A DNA stretch of 64,000 nucleotides from Oceanisphaera profunda (GCF_002157895.1 NZ_CP021377.1:806001-870000); one strand, 5' to 3'. Counted from the first letter of the stretch, positions 44,572-55,800 are shown. Program-made: numbers and translations. Notes: a model not told the origin generated them from the letters alone.

Positions 44572-44639
44572 TTTATTTTTGATTTCTTAGCTTTTTATTA
44601 GCACACTGCTGCTCTGTTCGCTTACCGTTAAAGTCGATT

Positions 44640-46394
44640 ATGTTTACCCTGCGCCCTTATCAGCAAGAGGCGGTGGAGCGCACGCTCACCTACTTTCGCC
44701 GCCATGATGACCCTGCCGTATTAGTGCTGCCTACCGGTGCGGGCAAGAGCTTGGTGATTGCCGAGTTGGCACGCCTCGCCCGCGGCCGTGTCTTGGTTTT
44801 GGCGCACGTGAAAGAGCTGGTGGAGCAAAACCACGCTAAGTATCAAAGCTACGGTAAAGAGGCGGCGATATTCTCGGCAGGCCTCGGTAAAAAAGAGGCC
44901 CACACTCAGGTGGTGTTTGGCTCTGTGCAGTCGGTGGCGCGCAACTTGGAGGCTTTTAGCCAATTTAGCTTAGTTATCATCGATGAATGCCATCGGGTAT
45001 CCGATGATGACGACAGCCAATACTTGCAAGTGGTGAATCATCTGCACGAGTCCAATCCTAAGCTCAAAGTGCTGGGCCTAACGGCGACGCCCTATCGCTT
45101 AGGCATGGGCTGGATTTATCAAACCCATTATCATGGTTTTGTGCGCAGCCGTAAGCCGCGTTTTTTTAAGCATTGCTTATTTGAGCTGCCGCTGCGGCTG
45201 ATGATCAAACAAGGTTATCTTTGCCCGCCAGATATCGTTGATGCACCTGTGGTGCATTATGATTTTTCAAGGCTCTATGAACAGGGCTTATTTACTGAGC
45301 AAGCATTAGAACAAGAGCTGGCGCGCCAACCCAGAGTTACCCCACACATAGTGCAGCAAATCCAAGACTATGCAGTGGAGCGTGTGGGCGTGATGGTGTT
45401 TGCCAGCACGGTGCGCCACGCGGCAGAAGTAGCTGGGCTGTTACCGCCGAAGCAAACCGCCCTGATCACTGGCGATACCCCAGGGCCTGAGCGCGATGAG
45501 ATTATTCGCCGCTTTAAAGCCCGCGAGCTGAAGTTTTTAGTGAACGTGTCTGTGCTGACTACCGGCTTTGATGCGCCGCACGTGGATGTGATTGCCCTGC
45601 TGCGCCCCACCCAATCAGTGGCGCTATATCAGCAAATCATTGGTCGAGGCTTGCGCCTAAGCCCCGATAAAACCAACTGTTTAGTTTTGGATTACGCGGG
45701 CAATAATATGGACATTTTCGCCCCCGATGTGGGCGAGCCCAGACCCAATCCGGATACCACGCAGGTGCAAGTGCTGTGCCCAGCTTGTGGCTTTGCCAAT
45801 ATTTTTTGGGGTAAAACCGACGAACAAGGCAATGTGCTGGAGCACTTTGGCCGTCGCTGTCAGGGTTTATTCTCTCATGCAGACGAGCCAGAGGAATTAG
45901 GCGAGCCTTGCGGTTATCGTTTTCGCTTTAAATCTTGCCCGCAATGCTTGGCTGAAAATGACATCGCCGCCCGCCAATGCCACGACTGCGGCTGTGTGTT
46001 GGTGGATCCCGACAAGAAGCTTAAAGAAGCGCTGGCGCTGAAAGATGCGCTTATCTTACGCTGTGCCGGCATGAGCTTAGATGAGGGCTCCGGAAAATTT
46101 GGCCCAGCCCTCAAAGCCACCTATTACGATGAAGATGGCACTGAGCTACAGCAATGGTATGCTTTTGACGCTAAGGGCAAGACAGGGCGTTTTTATCTGG
46201 AATTTGTACGCCCCCACTGGCCCGCGCCGGGCTTTGAGCCTGAGCTTAATAACCTAGCCGACGTGCTGGCACTGGCTGAAAAGTTTCGCCACCCAGACTT
46301 TGTAATAGCCCGTAAACATAAAAAAGGCTGGCGTGTTAAAGAAACCCTGTTTGATTACCAAGGCCGCTTTCGACTGGCGAATGCTTTGTCTTAG
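44640..46394 (+). CDS. radD: RadD (YejH), superfamily 2 helicase-like DNA repair ATPase
   Basis: The 584-residue protein has [10 protein letters not shown] (Q-like motif), Walker [11 protein letters not shown] (about 31-40), DECH box (IIDECHRV), [10 protein letters not shown] (motif III) and [12 protein letters not shown] (motif VI). Next comes a zinc-binding region with cysteines CPACGF...CQGLF...CPQCL...CHDCG (about 380-455). E. coli RadD interacts with SSB and stimulates RecA strand exchange in double-strand-break repair. The start at 44,640 gives MFTLRPYQQ as in the family. It is monocistronic; a heptamer microsatellite follows the stop. Confidence 0.94.
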   Translation: MFTLRPYQQEAVERTLTYFRRHDDPAVLVLPTGAGKSLVIAELARLARGRVLVLAHVKELVEQNHAKYQSYGKEAAIFSAGLGKKEAHTQVVFGSVQSVARNLEAFSQFSLVIIDECHRVSDDDDSQYLQVVNHLHESNPKLKVLGLTATPYRLGMGWIYQTHYHGFVRSRKPRFFKHCLFELPLRLMIKQGYLCPPDIVDAPVVHYDFSRLYEQGLFTEQALEQELARQPRVTPHIVQQIQDYAVERVGVMVFASTVRHAAEVAGLLPPKQTALITGDTPGPERDEIIRRFKARELKFLVNVSVLTTGFDAPHVDVIALLRPTQSVALYQQIIGRGLRLSPDKTNCLVLDYAGNNMDIFAPDVGEPRPNPDTTQVQVLCPACGFANIFWGKTDEQGNVLEHFGRRCQGLFSHADEPEELGEPCGYRFRFKSCPQCLAENDIAARQCHDCGCVLVDPDKKLKEALALKDALILRCAGMSLDEGSGKFGPALKATYYDEDGTELQQWYAFDAKGKTGRFYLEFVRPHWPAPGFEPELNNLADVLALAEKFRHPDFVIARKHKKGWRVKETLFDYQGRFRLANALS

Positions 46395-46397
46395 GCC

Positions 46398-46477
46398 GTG
46401 AGGGTGAGGCGTGAGGCGTGAGGCGTGAGGCGTGAGGCGTGAGGCGTAAGGCGTAAGGCGTAAGGCGTAAGGCGTAA
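46398..46477. repeat. Heptanucleotide microsatellite: GTGAGGC x6 then GTAAGGC x4
   Basis: There are ten perfect 7-base units (46,404-46,445 and 46,446-46,473), with partial units on both sides, between radD and dacB. The one-base switch from GTGAGGC to GTAAGGC divides the array into two homogeneous blocks, as expected from copy-number growth of each variant. It is about 70 bases upstream of dacB. Confidence 0.96.
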
Positions 46478-46547
46478 TTATTAGCCCGATAAAAGTAAGC
46501 TCAACCTAATTTTCCATCATTTTATTACTGAAAACGAAGAGACATTA

Positions 46548-48002
46548 ATGCGTTCAACTATTGTCGGCCTTTCGGCCTTGCTGCTCAGCGTGAGTGCGGT
46601 GATTAATACCGCGCACGCCACTGTTTCACCTGCCCCCGCCAATGGCCAAGCGGCCTGGATACTGGCAGATGCTAAAACGGGAAACATTGAAGCCAGCCAC
46701 AACAGTGAGCTGTTATTAAAACCCGCTTCTACGCAAAAGTTAGTGACTACTTTGGCGGGCGCCTTAGCATTGGGCCCAGATTGGCGCTACCAAACGCAAG
46801 TCTATTATCGTGGCGTGCTTGATAACGGTCATTTAGTGGGTGATTTATTGGTCGACTTCGTCGGTGACCCCACCCTCAAACGCGAGCAGTTACGTGACCT
46901 ACTTAAGCGTAGCGGCGTCAAGCAAGTGAGCGGTAACCTGCTGCTTAATCAACAGCGTTTTAGCGGCTACGACCGAGGCAATGGTTGGTCTTGGAATGAC
47001 TTAAGCGTGTGTTATACCTCCCCCGTAGCGGCGCTAATTTTAGACCGCAACTGCGTGCAAGGTGCCTTGTATGCCAATACTGGCCAAGCGGCGCGGGCCA
47101 CCGTGCCCGCCCATCAGCCCGTTAAGGTCAGTGCCGAGGTTAAAGTGGTGAACAGTGCCGAGCAAAAACGCAGCTTTTGCTCGTTGGATGTTGAGATGAC
47201 ACCGCCTAACCAATATCGCCTTACGGGCTGTATTGGCCCGCGAAAAGAGCCCTGGCCCTTACGTTTTGCTATTCAAGATGTGAACGCTTGGGGTAAAGAT
47301 TTAAGCCGCTGGGCACTGGGGCAAGCGGGCATTCGCCTTTCTGGCACTATTAAAGACAGCAGTATTCTCGTGCAAACAAGCACTCACTTAGCCGCGCAGG
47401 ATTGGCAGCCAGTGGCCAGCCATCAATCGCCGTCCTTAAAAGAGCTAAGTCGCACTATCTTAGAGCACTCAGATAATCTGTATGCAGACAGCTTGTTGCG
47501 CACACTCGGTGCCGAACATTTTCGCCAGCCCGGTAGCTTCGCTAATGGCACTCAAGCAGTTCGCGAAATACTACTAAAAGAAGCCAATCTCGACTTAGGC
47601 CCCAGCTGGCTTGCAGACGGTTCAGGGTTATCGGCGCACAATTTACTGCGCGCCCAAGACTTGCTAGCCGTGTTGTTAGTGATTGCCAATGAACCGCGCG
47701 CTCAGTGGTTAAAGGCGCTCTTACCGGTGAGTGGCGAAAGCGGCACCTTGTTGTATCGCAAGAGCGTGCAAGACCCCAGCCTTAAAGGCAAAATTCAGGC
47801 GAAAACCGGCACCATTGCTCATGTGCAAAACTTGGCCGGATTTTTAGATACCAACAGCGGCCAGCAAAAAGTGTTTGTGCTGTTACAAAATGGCTTATCT
47901 ATTAGCCCCCAACATGAAAAAGACATCGCCGCCGGCGTGGGCGAATGGCCAGCCCGGCGCTTTGAGCGTGAGTGGCTCACGGAGAAAGTGATTAGGGATT
48001 AG
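46548..48002 (+). CDS. dacB: DacB (PBP4), D-alanyl-D-alanine carboxypeptidase/endopeptidase
   Basis: The 484-residue class C penicillin-binding protein has a signal peptide (about 1-24, cut after AHA). The nucleophile motif SxxK is Ser61-Thr-Gln-Lys64 (KPASTQKLV), SxN is in EHSDNLYADS, and KTG is in QAKTGTIAHVQN. A large insert domain between the first two motifs (about 90-290) is typical of PBP4. It removes terminal D-Ala and cleaves cross-links in the periplasm. The heptamer microsatellite immediately upstream could affect its promoter spacing. Confidence 0.96.
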   Translation: MRSTIVGLSALLLSVSAVINTAHATVSPAPANGQAAWILADAKTGNIEASHNSELLLKPASTQKLVTTLAGALALGPDWRYQTQVYYRGVLDNGHLVGDLLVDFVGDPTLKREQLRDLLKRSGVKQVSGNLLLNQQRFSGYDRGNGWSWNDLSVCYTSPVAALILDRNCVQGALYANTGQAARATVPAHQPVKVSAEVKVVNSAEQKRSFCSLDVEMTPPNQYRLTGCIGPRKEPWPLRFAIQDVNAWGKDLSRWALGQAGIRLSGTIKDSSILVQTSTHLAAQDWQPVASHQSPSLKELSRTILEHSDNLYADSLLRTLGAEHFRQPGSFANGTQAVREILLKEANLDLGPSWLADGSGLSAHNLLRAQDLLAVLLVIANEPRAQWLKALLPVSGESGTLLYRKSVQDPSLKGKIQAKTGTIAHVQNLAGFLDTNSGQQKVFVLLQNGLSISPQHEKDIAAGVGEWPARRFEREWLTEKVIRD

Positions 48003-48547
48003 GGACTGGTGAGTGCTGAGTGCTGAGTAAAATAAAGTATAGCGCCCGGCGCTAAGCACCAAGCTCAATAAGAAGCGGTGTTTATCCCTATGCCGTCATC
48101 CTGACGCACCTCAGGATCTCGCTTTTATCTTTAGGCTTTAAACATAAAAGCGAGATACCGGAGCGAGTCCGGTATGACAGCAAATAATCAAAACCTAGCC
48201 CCCTGCCGTCATCCTGACGCACGTCAGGATCTCGCTTTAGATCTTTAAAGACTAAAACCTATTTGCCACGGAAGGCACGGACAAAGGTCGGAAAAATAGT
48301 GATCAGATCTGAATAAAACCGGAGAGGAGTGAGGGGTAAATGGTGAAGAGGACTAGCCTTAAGGGCAGTGCGAGCACCAAGCTCAACAAAAGACGGGGTG
48401 ATTGTTTATGCCGTCTTCCTAATGCACATCAGGATCTCGGTTTAGTGTGTGGGTACTACCTGCTTATCACTTAGCTTGTCCGCTTTACGCTTCACACCAC
48501 ATTCACACCTGTTAAACTGGGTGCAATTAATTCGTTAGGAGATAGGT
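48003..48547. repeat. Repeat block between dacB and grxA
   Basis: In order: GAGTGCT x2 (48,011-48,024); GCGCCCG GCGCTAA GCACCAA (48,042-48,062); a composite palindrome (48,093-48,178) and half of another (48,205-48,232); CTATTTGCCACGGAAGGCAC (about 48,261); GTGAGGG GTAAATG GTGAAGA (48,329-48,349); another palindrome half at about 48,412; and CTTTACG CTTCACA near 48,484. No gene. Confidence 0.65.
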
Positions 48548-48811
48548 ATGTTTGTAGTTATTTTTGGTCGTCCTGGTTGTCCTTTTTGTGTGCGTGCCAA
48601 AGAGCTGGCCGAAAAGTTAACCGCACAGCGCGATGACTTCGAGTTTCGTTATATCGATATTCATGCAGAAGGCATTTCTCAAGCCGATTTAGAAAAAACC
48701 GTGGGTAAGCCAGTAGAAACCGTGCCGCAAATCTTCCTCGACCAAGCACACATTGGCGGCTACACCGAATTTGAAGCCTACGCCAAAGCTAACTTAGGCT
48801 TGTTTGATTAA
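48548..48811 (+). CDS. grxA: GrxA, glutaredoxin 1
   Basis: The 87-residue thioredoxin-fold dithiol glutaredoxin reduces ribonucleotide reductase and other disulfides with glutathione. The active site is CPFC (residues 12-15; E. coli has CPYC), with the cis-Pro motif VETVPQIF and the glutathione-binding GGYTEFEAY. The length equals E. coli GrxA within two residues. AGGAG-type ribosome site precedes the ATG by about 6 bases. It is monocistronic, with a hairpin terminator. Confidence 0.95.
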   Translation: MFVVIFGRPGCPFCVRAKELAEKLTAQRDDFEFRYIDIHAEGISQADLEKTVGKPVETVPQIFLDQAHIGGYTEFEAYAKANLGLFD

Positions 48812-48816
48812 ACACA

Positions 48817-49024
48817 GCGCCCGGCTCCGAGCTGAAAAATAAAACTGAGCACTAAAGATAAGTATTTAGCTCTGCGCACAAAAAACATCGAGCCGTAAAT
48901 TCGATGTTTTTTTGTTTGCGCTGCCCACCCCATCACTAGCACTGCACTGAACTTCAAAACTGAGAATGTCAAGCATAACACCGTCTTTTGTTGAGCTTGG
49001 CGCTCGGCGCTGGGGGCTTAGCGC
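48817..49024. repeat. Inverted heptamer arrays around the grxA terminator
   Basis: GCGCCCG GCTCCGA (48,817-48,830) faces TTGGCGC TCGGCGC TGGGGGC TTAGCGC (48,997-49,024), enclosing the grxA terminator. This arrangement matches the one at purB (19,324-19,461). Confidence 0.75.
48880..48913 (+). terminator. Terminator of grxA
   Basis: AAAAAACATCGA and TCGATGTTTTTTT form the stem, loop GCCGTAAAT, ending with seven T's. Confidence 0.88.
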
Positions 49025-49255
49025 TGTTTTTCATCACAATACTCTGCTTACCCCTTTTCATCTTGGCTACAAAGTCTCATCATGGGCTCATATCTCTTTA
49101 TTTTATTAACCAGCCCTTACTGCTTATTTTTCGCTCTTCTTTGATCACGCCCTTGTTGTAGAAACTCTGCTGTCAGAAAGCAGCAGCGAGAAAGTAACGT
49201 GAAAAAAGCGGAGATGACAGCCAAGCTGGTGCCTATGTTGAGGCCATGAACACTT
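49025..49255 (+). promoter_or_regulatory. Leader region of alaA
   Basis: The spacer has no ORF. A hairpin CTGCT-GTCAGAA-AGCAG is at about 49,167-49,183, followed by GCAGCGAGAAAGTAACG. It might be part of a leader or regulator site, but I recognise no known operator. Confidence 0.3.
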
Positions 49256-50470
49256 ATGTATTCCGTAGATAAATCTCACAAGCTCGATAATGTTTGCTAT
49301 GACATTCGTGGCCCAGTACACAAAGAAGCCCGTCGTTTAGAAGACGAAGGCCATCGTATTTTAAAGCTTAATATCGGTAACCCCGCCTCCTTTGGCTTTG
49401 ATGCGCCAGAAGAGCTATTAAAAGACGTAATAGTAAATCTGCCTACTAGCCAAGGCTACTGCGAGTCCAAGGGGTTGTTTTCGGCCCGCAAAGCCATCAT
49501 GCAGTACTATCAGCAGAAAGGGCTGCGCACCGTCGACTTGGAAGATATCTACATCGGCAACGGCGTATCTGAGCTGATCGTCATGGCCATGCAAGCGCTG
49601 CTGAATAACGGTGATGAAATTTTAGTGCCCTCTCCGGATTACCCGCTGTGGACTGCCGCCGTAAACTTGTCTGGCGGTAAAGCCGTGCATTACTTATGTG
49701 ATGAGCAAGCGGACTGGTATCCGGATTTAGATGATATTAAGTCTAAAATCGGCCCGCGCACCAAAGGCATAGTGCTGATTAACCCCAACAATCCGACCGG
49801 TGCCGTATATGGCAGTGAATTTTTGCTGGAAATAGTAGAAATTGCCCGCCAACACAAACTGATCATTTTTGCCGACGAAATTTACGACAAGATCCTCTAT
49901 GACGATGTGGCTCACCATTCGGTGTGCACCTTGTGTGACGATGTATTGGTGGCCACTTTTAACGGCCTGTCAAAAAGCTACCGCGCCGCTGGCTTTCGTC
50001 AAGGTTGGATGCTGATCAGTGGCCCTAAGCATCAGGCAAAAGGCTATATCGAAGGCTTAGAAATGCTGTCCTCGATGCGCCTGTGCGCCAACGTGCCCAT
50101 GCAGCATTCCATTCAAGCGGCATTAGGCGGCTATCAGAGCATTAATGAGCTGGTGTTGCCTGGTGGCCGATTGCGCCAGCAACGAGATCTTGCGTGGCAG
50201 TTATTGAATGATATTCCGGGTGTGTCTTGTGTAAAGCCCAAAGGCGCAATTTATATGTTTCCGCGCTTGGATCCTAAAGTCTACGCCATTAAAGACGACC
50301 AAAAGATGGTCTACGACTTACTACTGCAAGAAAAGATGCTGGTAGTACAAGGCACCGGCTTTAACTGGCCAACGCCGGATCACATTCGCATCGTGACCTT
50401 GCCGCGCGTTGAAGAATTAGAAGATGCCATCGGCCGCCTCGCCCGCTTCCTGAAGAATTATCAGCAGTAA
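49256..50470 (+). CDS. alaA: AlaA, glutamate-pyruvate aminotransferase
   Basis: The 404-residue class I PLP aminotransferase makes alanine from pyruvate and glutamate. The PLP Lys is in NGLSKSYRAAGFRQGW. The substrate- and cofactor-binding NPNNPTGAVYG, FADEIYDKILYDD and the C-terminal HIRIVTLPRVEE Arg are present. The length and N terminus (KLDNVCYDIRGPVHKEARRL) match E. coli AlaA (405). It is monocistronic, ending at a bidirectional terminator shared with clsA. Confidence 0.96.
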   Translation: MYSVDKSHKLDNVCYDIRGPVHKEARRLEDEGHRILKLNIGNPASFGFDAPEELLKDVIVNLPTSQGYCESKGLFSARKAIMQYYQQKGLRTVDLEDIYIGNGVSELIVMAMQALLNNGDEILVPSPDYPLWTAAVNLSGGKAVHYLCDEQADWYPDLDDIKSKIGPRTKGIVLINPNNPTGAVYGSEFLLEIVEIARQHKLIIFADEIYDKILYDDVAHHSVCTLCDDVLVATFNGLSKSYRAAGFRQGWMLISGPKHQAKGYIEGLEMLSSMRLCANVPMQHSIQAALGGYQSINELVLPGGRLRQQRDLAWQLLNDIPGVSCVKPKGAIYMFPRLDPKVYAIKDDQKMVYDLLLQEKMLVVQGTGFNWPTPDHIRIVTLPRVEELEDAIGRLARFLKNYQQ

Positions 50471-50496
50471 AAAAAGCCATACGCTATACGTCAAAT

Positions 50497-50534
50497 AAAA
50501 ATACCGAGCCTGATGTAGGCTCGGTATTTTTTTC
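50497..50534. terminator. Bidirectional terminator between alaA and clsA
   Basis: AAAAATACCGAGCC and GGCTCGGTATTTTT form a 14-bp stem around TGATGTA, A-rich before and T-rich after. Confidence 0.94.
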
Positions 50535-50564
50535 TTACGACGTAAAGCGTTCTACGTAAGGCGT

Positions 50565-52022
50565 TTACAGCAACGGACTCAACAGATAGAAGAGGTTTTC
50601 TAGCACGCGCTTGCGCAAGGGGCGCTTTCGCCATTCTAGCCAAGAGACGCGCCGGGTTTCAGAGAGATAACTGTCAGCTAGGTGTAATAGCTCGCCCATG
50701 GCTTGGCCGTCATCAATCAGCAGGGTCATTTCAAAGTTTAGCCACAGGCTGCGCTTATCTAAGTTCACCGTACCCACCAAGCCAAACTGATGGTCCACTA
50801 ACACGCACTTGGTATGTAACAAGCCAGCACCATAAAGGTGGATCTCTACGCCTGAGCGCAACAATTCTTCAAAAAACGCATTACAGGCGTAATTCACCAT
50901 GCGCGAGTCGTTTTTCTCCGGCAAGATTAATTGCACTTCTACGCCGCGATCCGCCGCCGAGCACAAGGCGGCAACCAGTGCGTCGTCAGGCACAAAATAG
51001 GGCGTGATCAACACCAGTCTGCGGCGTGCCTGATACACGGCCGTTAACAAACTTTGCTGAATGGCATCGCCGCCCATAAAGGGGCCTGAGGGCAATAATT
51101 GTAATTTGAGCTGACTGTCTAGGCAGCTGATGGGGTGATATTCAAGTTGCTCGAGTAAGCGCTCACCGGTTTCCATTTCCCAGTCCCAGACAAACAAGGA
51201 CCAAAAAATCGGCACTATGGGCCCGCGAATACGCAGCATAATATCGACCCATTCTCCCACGCCGGCGCCTTGTTTAAAGCAGCTCGGATCCACCAAGTTC
51301 ATGGAGCCGGTATAGGCCACATCATCATCTATCACCACTAACTTACGATGCATCCGCAAATCTTGGCGCTCAAACAATAATCTAAACGCGCCCACGGGCA
51401 GCACTTCGACGACCTTAACGCCGGCTTGGCGCAACTTGCTCGGCCAGTGGCTGCGAAAAAAGCCGGCACTGCCCACCGAGTCCAGTAGTAAACGGCAATC
51501 TACACCGCGGGCCGCGGCGGCCATTAATTCAATGGCGATATCGTCGGCGCGCCCCCCGGCATGCCAGATATAAAACTCTAAATAACAGGAGCTGCGGGCG
51601 TTGCGAATATCATCTTGTAATGCCCCTAAAATACGCCCTGGTTCTTCCAGTAAATGCATGGCATTACCGCTCAGCATGGGCATATTAAGCCGTGCTTTGA
51701 CCAGTTCATAAATGGGCAGCGCCGGCTCGCTTACCTCAAACGACTGCCCAGGAAAGCGGCTGACCAGCACATTTATCCAATCTGCGTAGGGCTTATACAT
51801 AGCCTTGGCTCGCTCGGCGCGTTTGCGACCTAAGCGCACTTCGCCAAGCAAGATATAGGTGGCCACCCCCAAAATGGGGATCGCATAAATCAGCGCCAGC
51901 CAGGCCAAAGACACGCCCACCGGGCGGCGTTTCATCACTACCCTAAAGGTCACGCCGAGCACTAAGCTGGTATGGACCAGAAATAACAGCCAACCGAGCG
52001 CGGTGTAAATATAATCAGTCAA
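50565..52022 (-). CDS. clsA: ClsA, cardiolipin synthase
   Basis: The 485-residue phospholipase-D-superfamily enzyme joins two phosphatidylglycerols to cardiolipin at the inner membrane. Two N-terminal membrane helices (about 8-25 and 38-58) come first. The two HKD motifs are HRKLVVIDDDVAYTGSMN (about 224) and HTKCVLVDHQFGLVGTVN (about 402). The length equals E. coli ClsA (486). It is monocistronic, divergent from the YceB-like gene. Confidence 0.95.
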   Translation of the reverse strand: MTDYIYTALGWLLFLVHTSLVLGVTFRVVMKRRPVGVSLAWLALIYAIPILGVATYILLGEVRLGRKRAERAKAMYKPYADWINVLVSRFPGQSFEVSEPALPIYELVKARLNMPMLSGNAMHLLEEPGRILGALQDDIRNARSSCYLEFYIWHAGGRADDIAIELMAAAARGVDCRLLLDSVGSAGFFRSHWPSKLRQAGVKVVEVLPVGAFRLLFERQDLRMHRKLVVIDDDVAYTGSMNLVDPSCFKQGAGVGEWVDIMLRIRGPIVPIFWSLFVWDWEMETGERLLEQLEYHPISCLDSQLKLQLLPSGPFMGGDAIQQSLLTAVYQARRRLVLITPYFVPDDALVAALCSAADRGVEVQLILPEKNDSRMVNYACNAFFEELLRSGVEIHLYGAGLLHTKCVLVDHQFGLVGTVNLDKRSLWLNFEMTLLIDDGQAMGELLHLADSYLSETRRVSWLEWRKRPLRKRVLENLFYLLSPLL

Positions 52023-52109
52023 AAATGGCTTGCTCCTGTTAAGTGAGACGGTGCAGACTAGCGACTGCCGTAATAAAGGTACAGAAAATTAGGGAAGGGA
52101 TACAGACCG

Positions 52110-52655
52110 ATGAAAATTATAATGTTTTTACTGATACTTGCCACCAGTGGCGGCGCATGGGCTCAAGCATTAACACTCAGCGAGCAGCAATTAAATCAGG
52201 GTTTAAATCAACAGCTGGGTAAAGATTTTCCCTTAGGCCTTGGCTCTTGGTTATCGGCTAAGGTAAAAATGCAGGACGTGAAAGTGGAGCTGGGTCGCCA
52301 AGCGCCTGATAAGGCGCGGGTGCTGGGCCAAGCTTTAATCACGCTTAACCAAGGCCAAAACCGCTACCACTGGGACATAGCCGGCGACTTTAATGCTCGG
52401 CCTCGTTACGATAACGAGCAAGGCGCACTGTTTTTAGATGAGTTTGAACTGCTCAATTACCAATTAAATGAGGGCAGCAGCTCGCCTCAAGCACGCTTTA
52501 TGCTGCCGATGTTACTGCAAGCACTCACCGGTTATCTGTCGCAATATCCGGTATATACGCTCGATGACAACGACCCTTTACAGCGCCAATTAAAAAGCCA
52601 GCCTCTGAGCTTAGAGATAACACCCGGCCAAGTTTCCCTATTCAGCGTCAACTAA
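52110..52655 (+). CDS. DUF1439 (YceB-like) periplasmic protein
   Basis: The 181-residue protein has a signal peptide (about 1-19, cut after AWAQA). The DUF1439 domain includes LTLSEQQLNQGLNQQLGKDF and the YLSQYPVYTL segment. E. coli YceB is a lipoprotein; no lipobox cysteine is present here, so this one would be soluble in the periplasm. The family has a lipid-binding-type (SMP/TULIP-like) fold in predictions; the function is unknown. It is a single gene sharing a bidirectional terminator with purL. Confidence 0.82.
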   Translation: MKIIMFLLILATSGGAWAQALTLSEQQLNQGLNQQLGKDFPLGLGSWLSAKVKMQDVKVELGRQAPDKARVLGQALITLNQGQNRYHWDIAGDFNARPRYDNEQGALFLDEFELLNYQLNEGSSSPQARFMLPMLLQALTGYLSQYPVYTLDDNDPLQRQLKSQPLSLEITPGQVSLFSVN

Positions 52656-52751
52656 TGGCGTACGGCGTCGAGTAGGCGCCCCACGCGGTAAGCCTGCCTG
52701 ATGCACCACAACTCAAGTCTGCGCCTGAACCAAAATATAGACTCACATAAA

Positions 52752-52785
52752 AATAACAAGCCCGCATCAAAGCGGGCTTGTTATT
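52752..52785. terminator. Bidirectional terminator between the YceB-like gene and purL
   Basis: AATAACAAGCCCGC and GCGGGCTTGTTATT form a perfect 14-bp stem with loop ATCAAA. Confidence 0.92.
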
Positions 52786-52820
52786 ATTCGTAGTGGCTTA
52801 AAAGTTTAGACTTAAGCTGC

Positions 52821-55800
52821 CTAGCCGATGTGCTTGCGGGCATTACGGAACATGCGCATCCAAGCGCCGTCTTCCGCCCACTCGTCTGGGTGCCATGAGT
52901 TAGCCACGGTGCGGAACACCCGCTCCGGATGCGGCATCATAATGGTCACGCGACCATCACGATTGCTTAAGCCGGTAATGCCGTTCGCCGAACCGTTAGG
53001 GTTAAACGGATACTGCTCTGTGCTTTGTCCCTGATGATCCACAAAACGCAGCGCCACAGTGCCGCTGGCTTCGATGGCGTTTACGTCGGCATTCAAGGTT
53101 TGAATACGTCCTTCACCGTGAGACACCGCTATCGGCATACGAGAACCCGCCATGCCCGATAAGAACAAGCTTGGGGATTCTTGCACTTCCACCAAGCTAA
53201 AGCGTGCTTCAAAACGCTCGGACTGGTTGCGTACAAAATCCGGCCAGTGCGCAGCACCTGGGATCAGGTCGCGCAGGCGAGATAACATCTGACAACCGTT
53301 ACACACACCGAGTGCGATACTGTCTTCACGGGCAAAGAAAGCGGCAAACTGCGCGCGCAAGGCTTCGTTAAACAGCACCGACTTAGCCCAACCACCGCCA
53401 GCACCTAATACGTCACCGTAAGAGAAGCCACCACAAGCCACCATGCCTGCGAACTCATCTAAGCGGTAACGACCACTTTGTAAGTCGCTCATGTGTACGT
53501 CTACGGCGGCAAAACCGGCGCGGTCAAAGGCGGCGGCCATTTCTACGTGAGAGTTAACACCTTGCTCACGCAAAATTGCTATCCGTGGCTGCACACCTTT
53601 AGCGATAAAGGGCGCGGCTATGTCTTGTTTAGGATCAAAGCTCAAACTTACTGACAAGCCTGGGTTAGTTGCGTCCAATTGGGCGGCAAATTCGGCTTTG
53701 GCAGACTCGGGGTTATCACGCAGGGTTTGCATCTGAAAGCTGGTTTCAGACCACAAACGGCGCAGCTCGACTCGCGACTCGCTGTACAACTCTTTGCCGG
53801 CAAAGGCGAAGCGCACTTGGTTATCCGAGTTCGGCTTACCCACGACATGACTACAGGCGGCCAAACCATGACCGGCTAAGCAGGTTAATACGGCTTCTTT
53901 GTCTGCTTGACGCACTTGCAGCACGGCACCTAACTCTTCGTTAAACAAAGTGGCTAAGTGATCGGCACCTAAAGAGTCCAGCTCGATATCGAGGCCGGTA
54001 TTACCGGCAAACGCCATCTCGGTCAAGGTAGCAAATAAGCCACCGTCGCCACGGTCGTGATAGGCCAGTAACTTGTTATCGGCCACCAAGGTTTGGATGG
54101 CGTAGAAGAAATTTTTCAGCTGAGCTGGGTTATCCAAATCAGCCGGTGTGTCACCAAGCTGGCGGTACACTTGTGCCAAAGCAGACGCACCGAGGCGGTT
54201 TTTACCATTACCTAAGTCAATCAGGATCAGGTTGGTGTCGCCAAGATCAGTACGCAACCAAGGAGTAATGGTGTTGCGCACATCACTGACGCGGGCAAAG
54301 GCGGTGATCACGAGCGACAAAGGTGAGGTCACTGATTTATCAACGCCCTCCTCAGTCCAGCTGGTCTTCATGGACATGGAGTCTTTGCCCACCGGAATGG
54401 TCAGCTCTAACTCAGGGCACAGCTCTTCGCCGACCGCTTTTACCGCTTCATATAGGCCGGCATCTTCACCTGGGTGACCAGCAGCAGACATCCAGTTGGC
54501 AGACAGCTTAATGTTTTTCAGCTCACCAATTTGGGTGGCGGCGATATTGGTGATGGCTTCTGCCACCGCCAAACGGGCCGAGGCCGCATAGTCGAGCAGT
54601 GCTACGGGCGCGCGCTCACCCAGCGACATGGCTTCACCGGCGTAGGTATCAAAACTGGCAGCGGTAACCGCGCAGTTTGCCACCGGTACCTGCCAAGGGC
54701 CAACCATTTGGTCACGGGCCACTAAACCGGTCACACTGCGGTCACCGATAGTAATCAAGAAGCTCTTATCAGCCACGCTCGGTAACGTCAGCACGCGCTC
54801 GGCGGCGTCTTGGATGCTGATATTACTTAAATCTAATGCTGGGCTGTGATGGCTCGCGGTAGTCGCATCACGCTGCATCTTAGGCGCCTTGCCTAACAGT
54901 ACGTCCAGCGGCATATCGATGGGCTGATTATCGAAGTGCTCGTCGTGCAAGCTTAAATGACGCTCGGCAGTGGCTTCACCCACCACCGCGAACGGGGCGC
55001 GCTCACGATGACAAATAGCTTCAAATTCGGCCAAACGCTCCGGAGCCACCGACATCACGTAGCGCTCTTGGGATTCGTTACACCAGATTTGCAGCGGGCT
55101 CATGCCCGGCTCGTCGTTGGGAATATCGCGCAGCTCAAAACGACCACCGCGATTGGCGTCATTCACCAACTCTGGCATGGCGTTGGATAAACCGCCGGCA
55201 CCCACGTCGTGAATAAACTGAATCGGGTTGTTGTCACCCATGGCCCAGCAGCGGTCGATCACTTCCTGACAGCGGCGCTCCATTTCTGGGTTTTCACGCT
55301 GTACCGAGGCAAAGTCCAGATTTTCACAAGACTCACCAGAAGCCATGCTCGAGGCCGCACCGCCGCCTAAACCGATATTCATGGCCGGGCCGCCCAGTAC
55401 GATCAGCTTGGCACCGACGGTGATTTCGCCTTTTTGCACGTGCTCGGCGCGAATGTTACCCAAACCACCGGCTAACATGATTGGCTTATGATAGCCGCGC
55501 ACTTCTTCGCCGTTAAAGCTGGAGACTTTTTCTTCGAAGGTACGGAAATAACCGAGCAAGGCCGGACGACCAAATTCGTTATTAAAGGCAGCCCCACCCA
55601 GTGGGCCTTCGATCATAATGTCCAAGGCGCTGACGATGCGCTCTGGCTTACCAAAGTCGTGTTCCCACGGGCGCGCGTAGTTAGGAATCTTCAGGTTAGA
55701 CACACTGAAACCGACTAAGCCAGCTTTGGGCTTAGAGCCGCGGCCAGTGGCACCTTCATCACGAATTTCGCCGCCAGAGCCGGTAGCGGCACCAGAGAAA

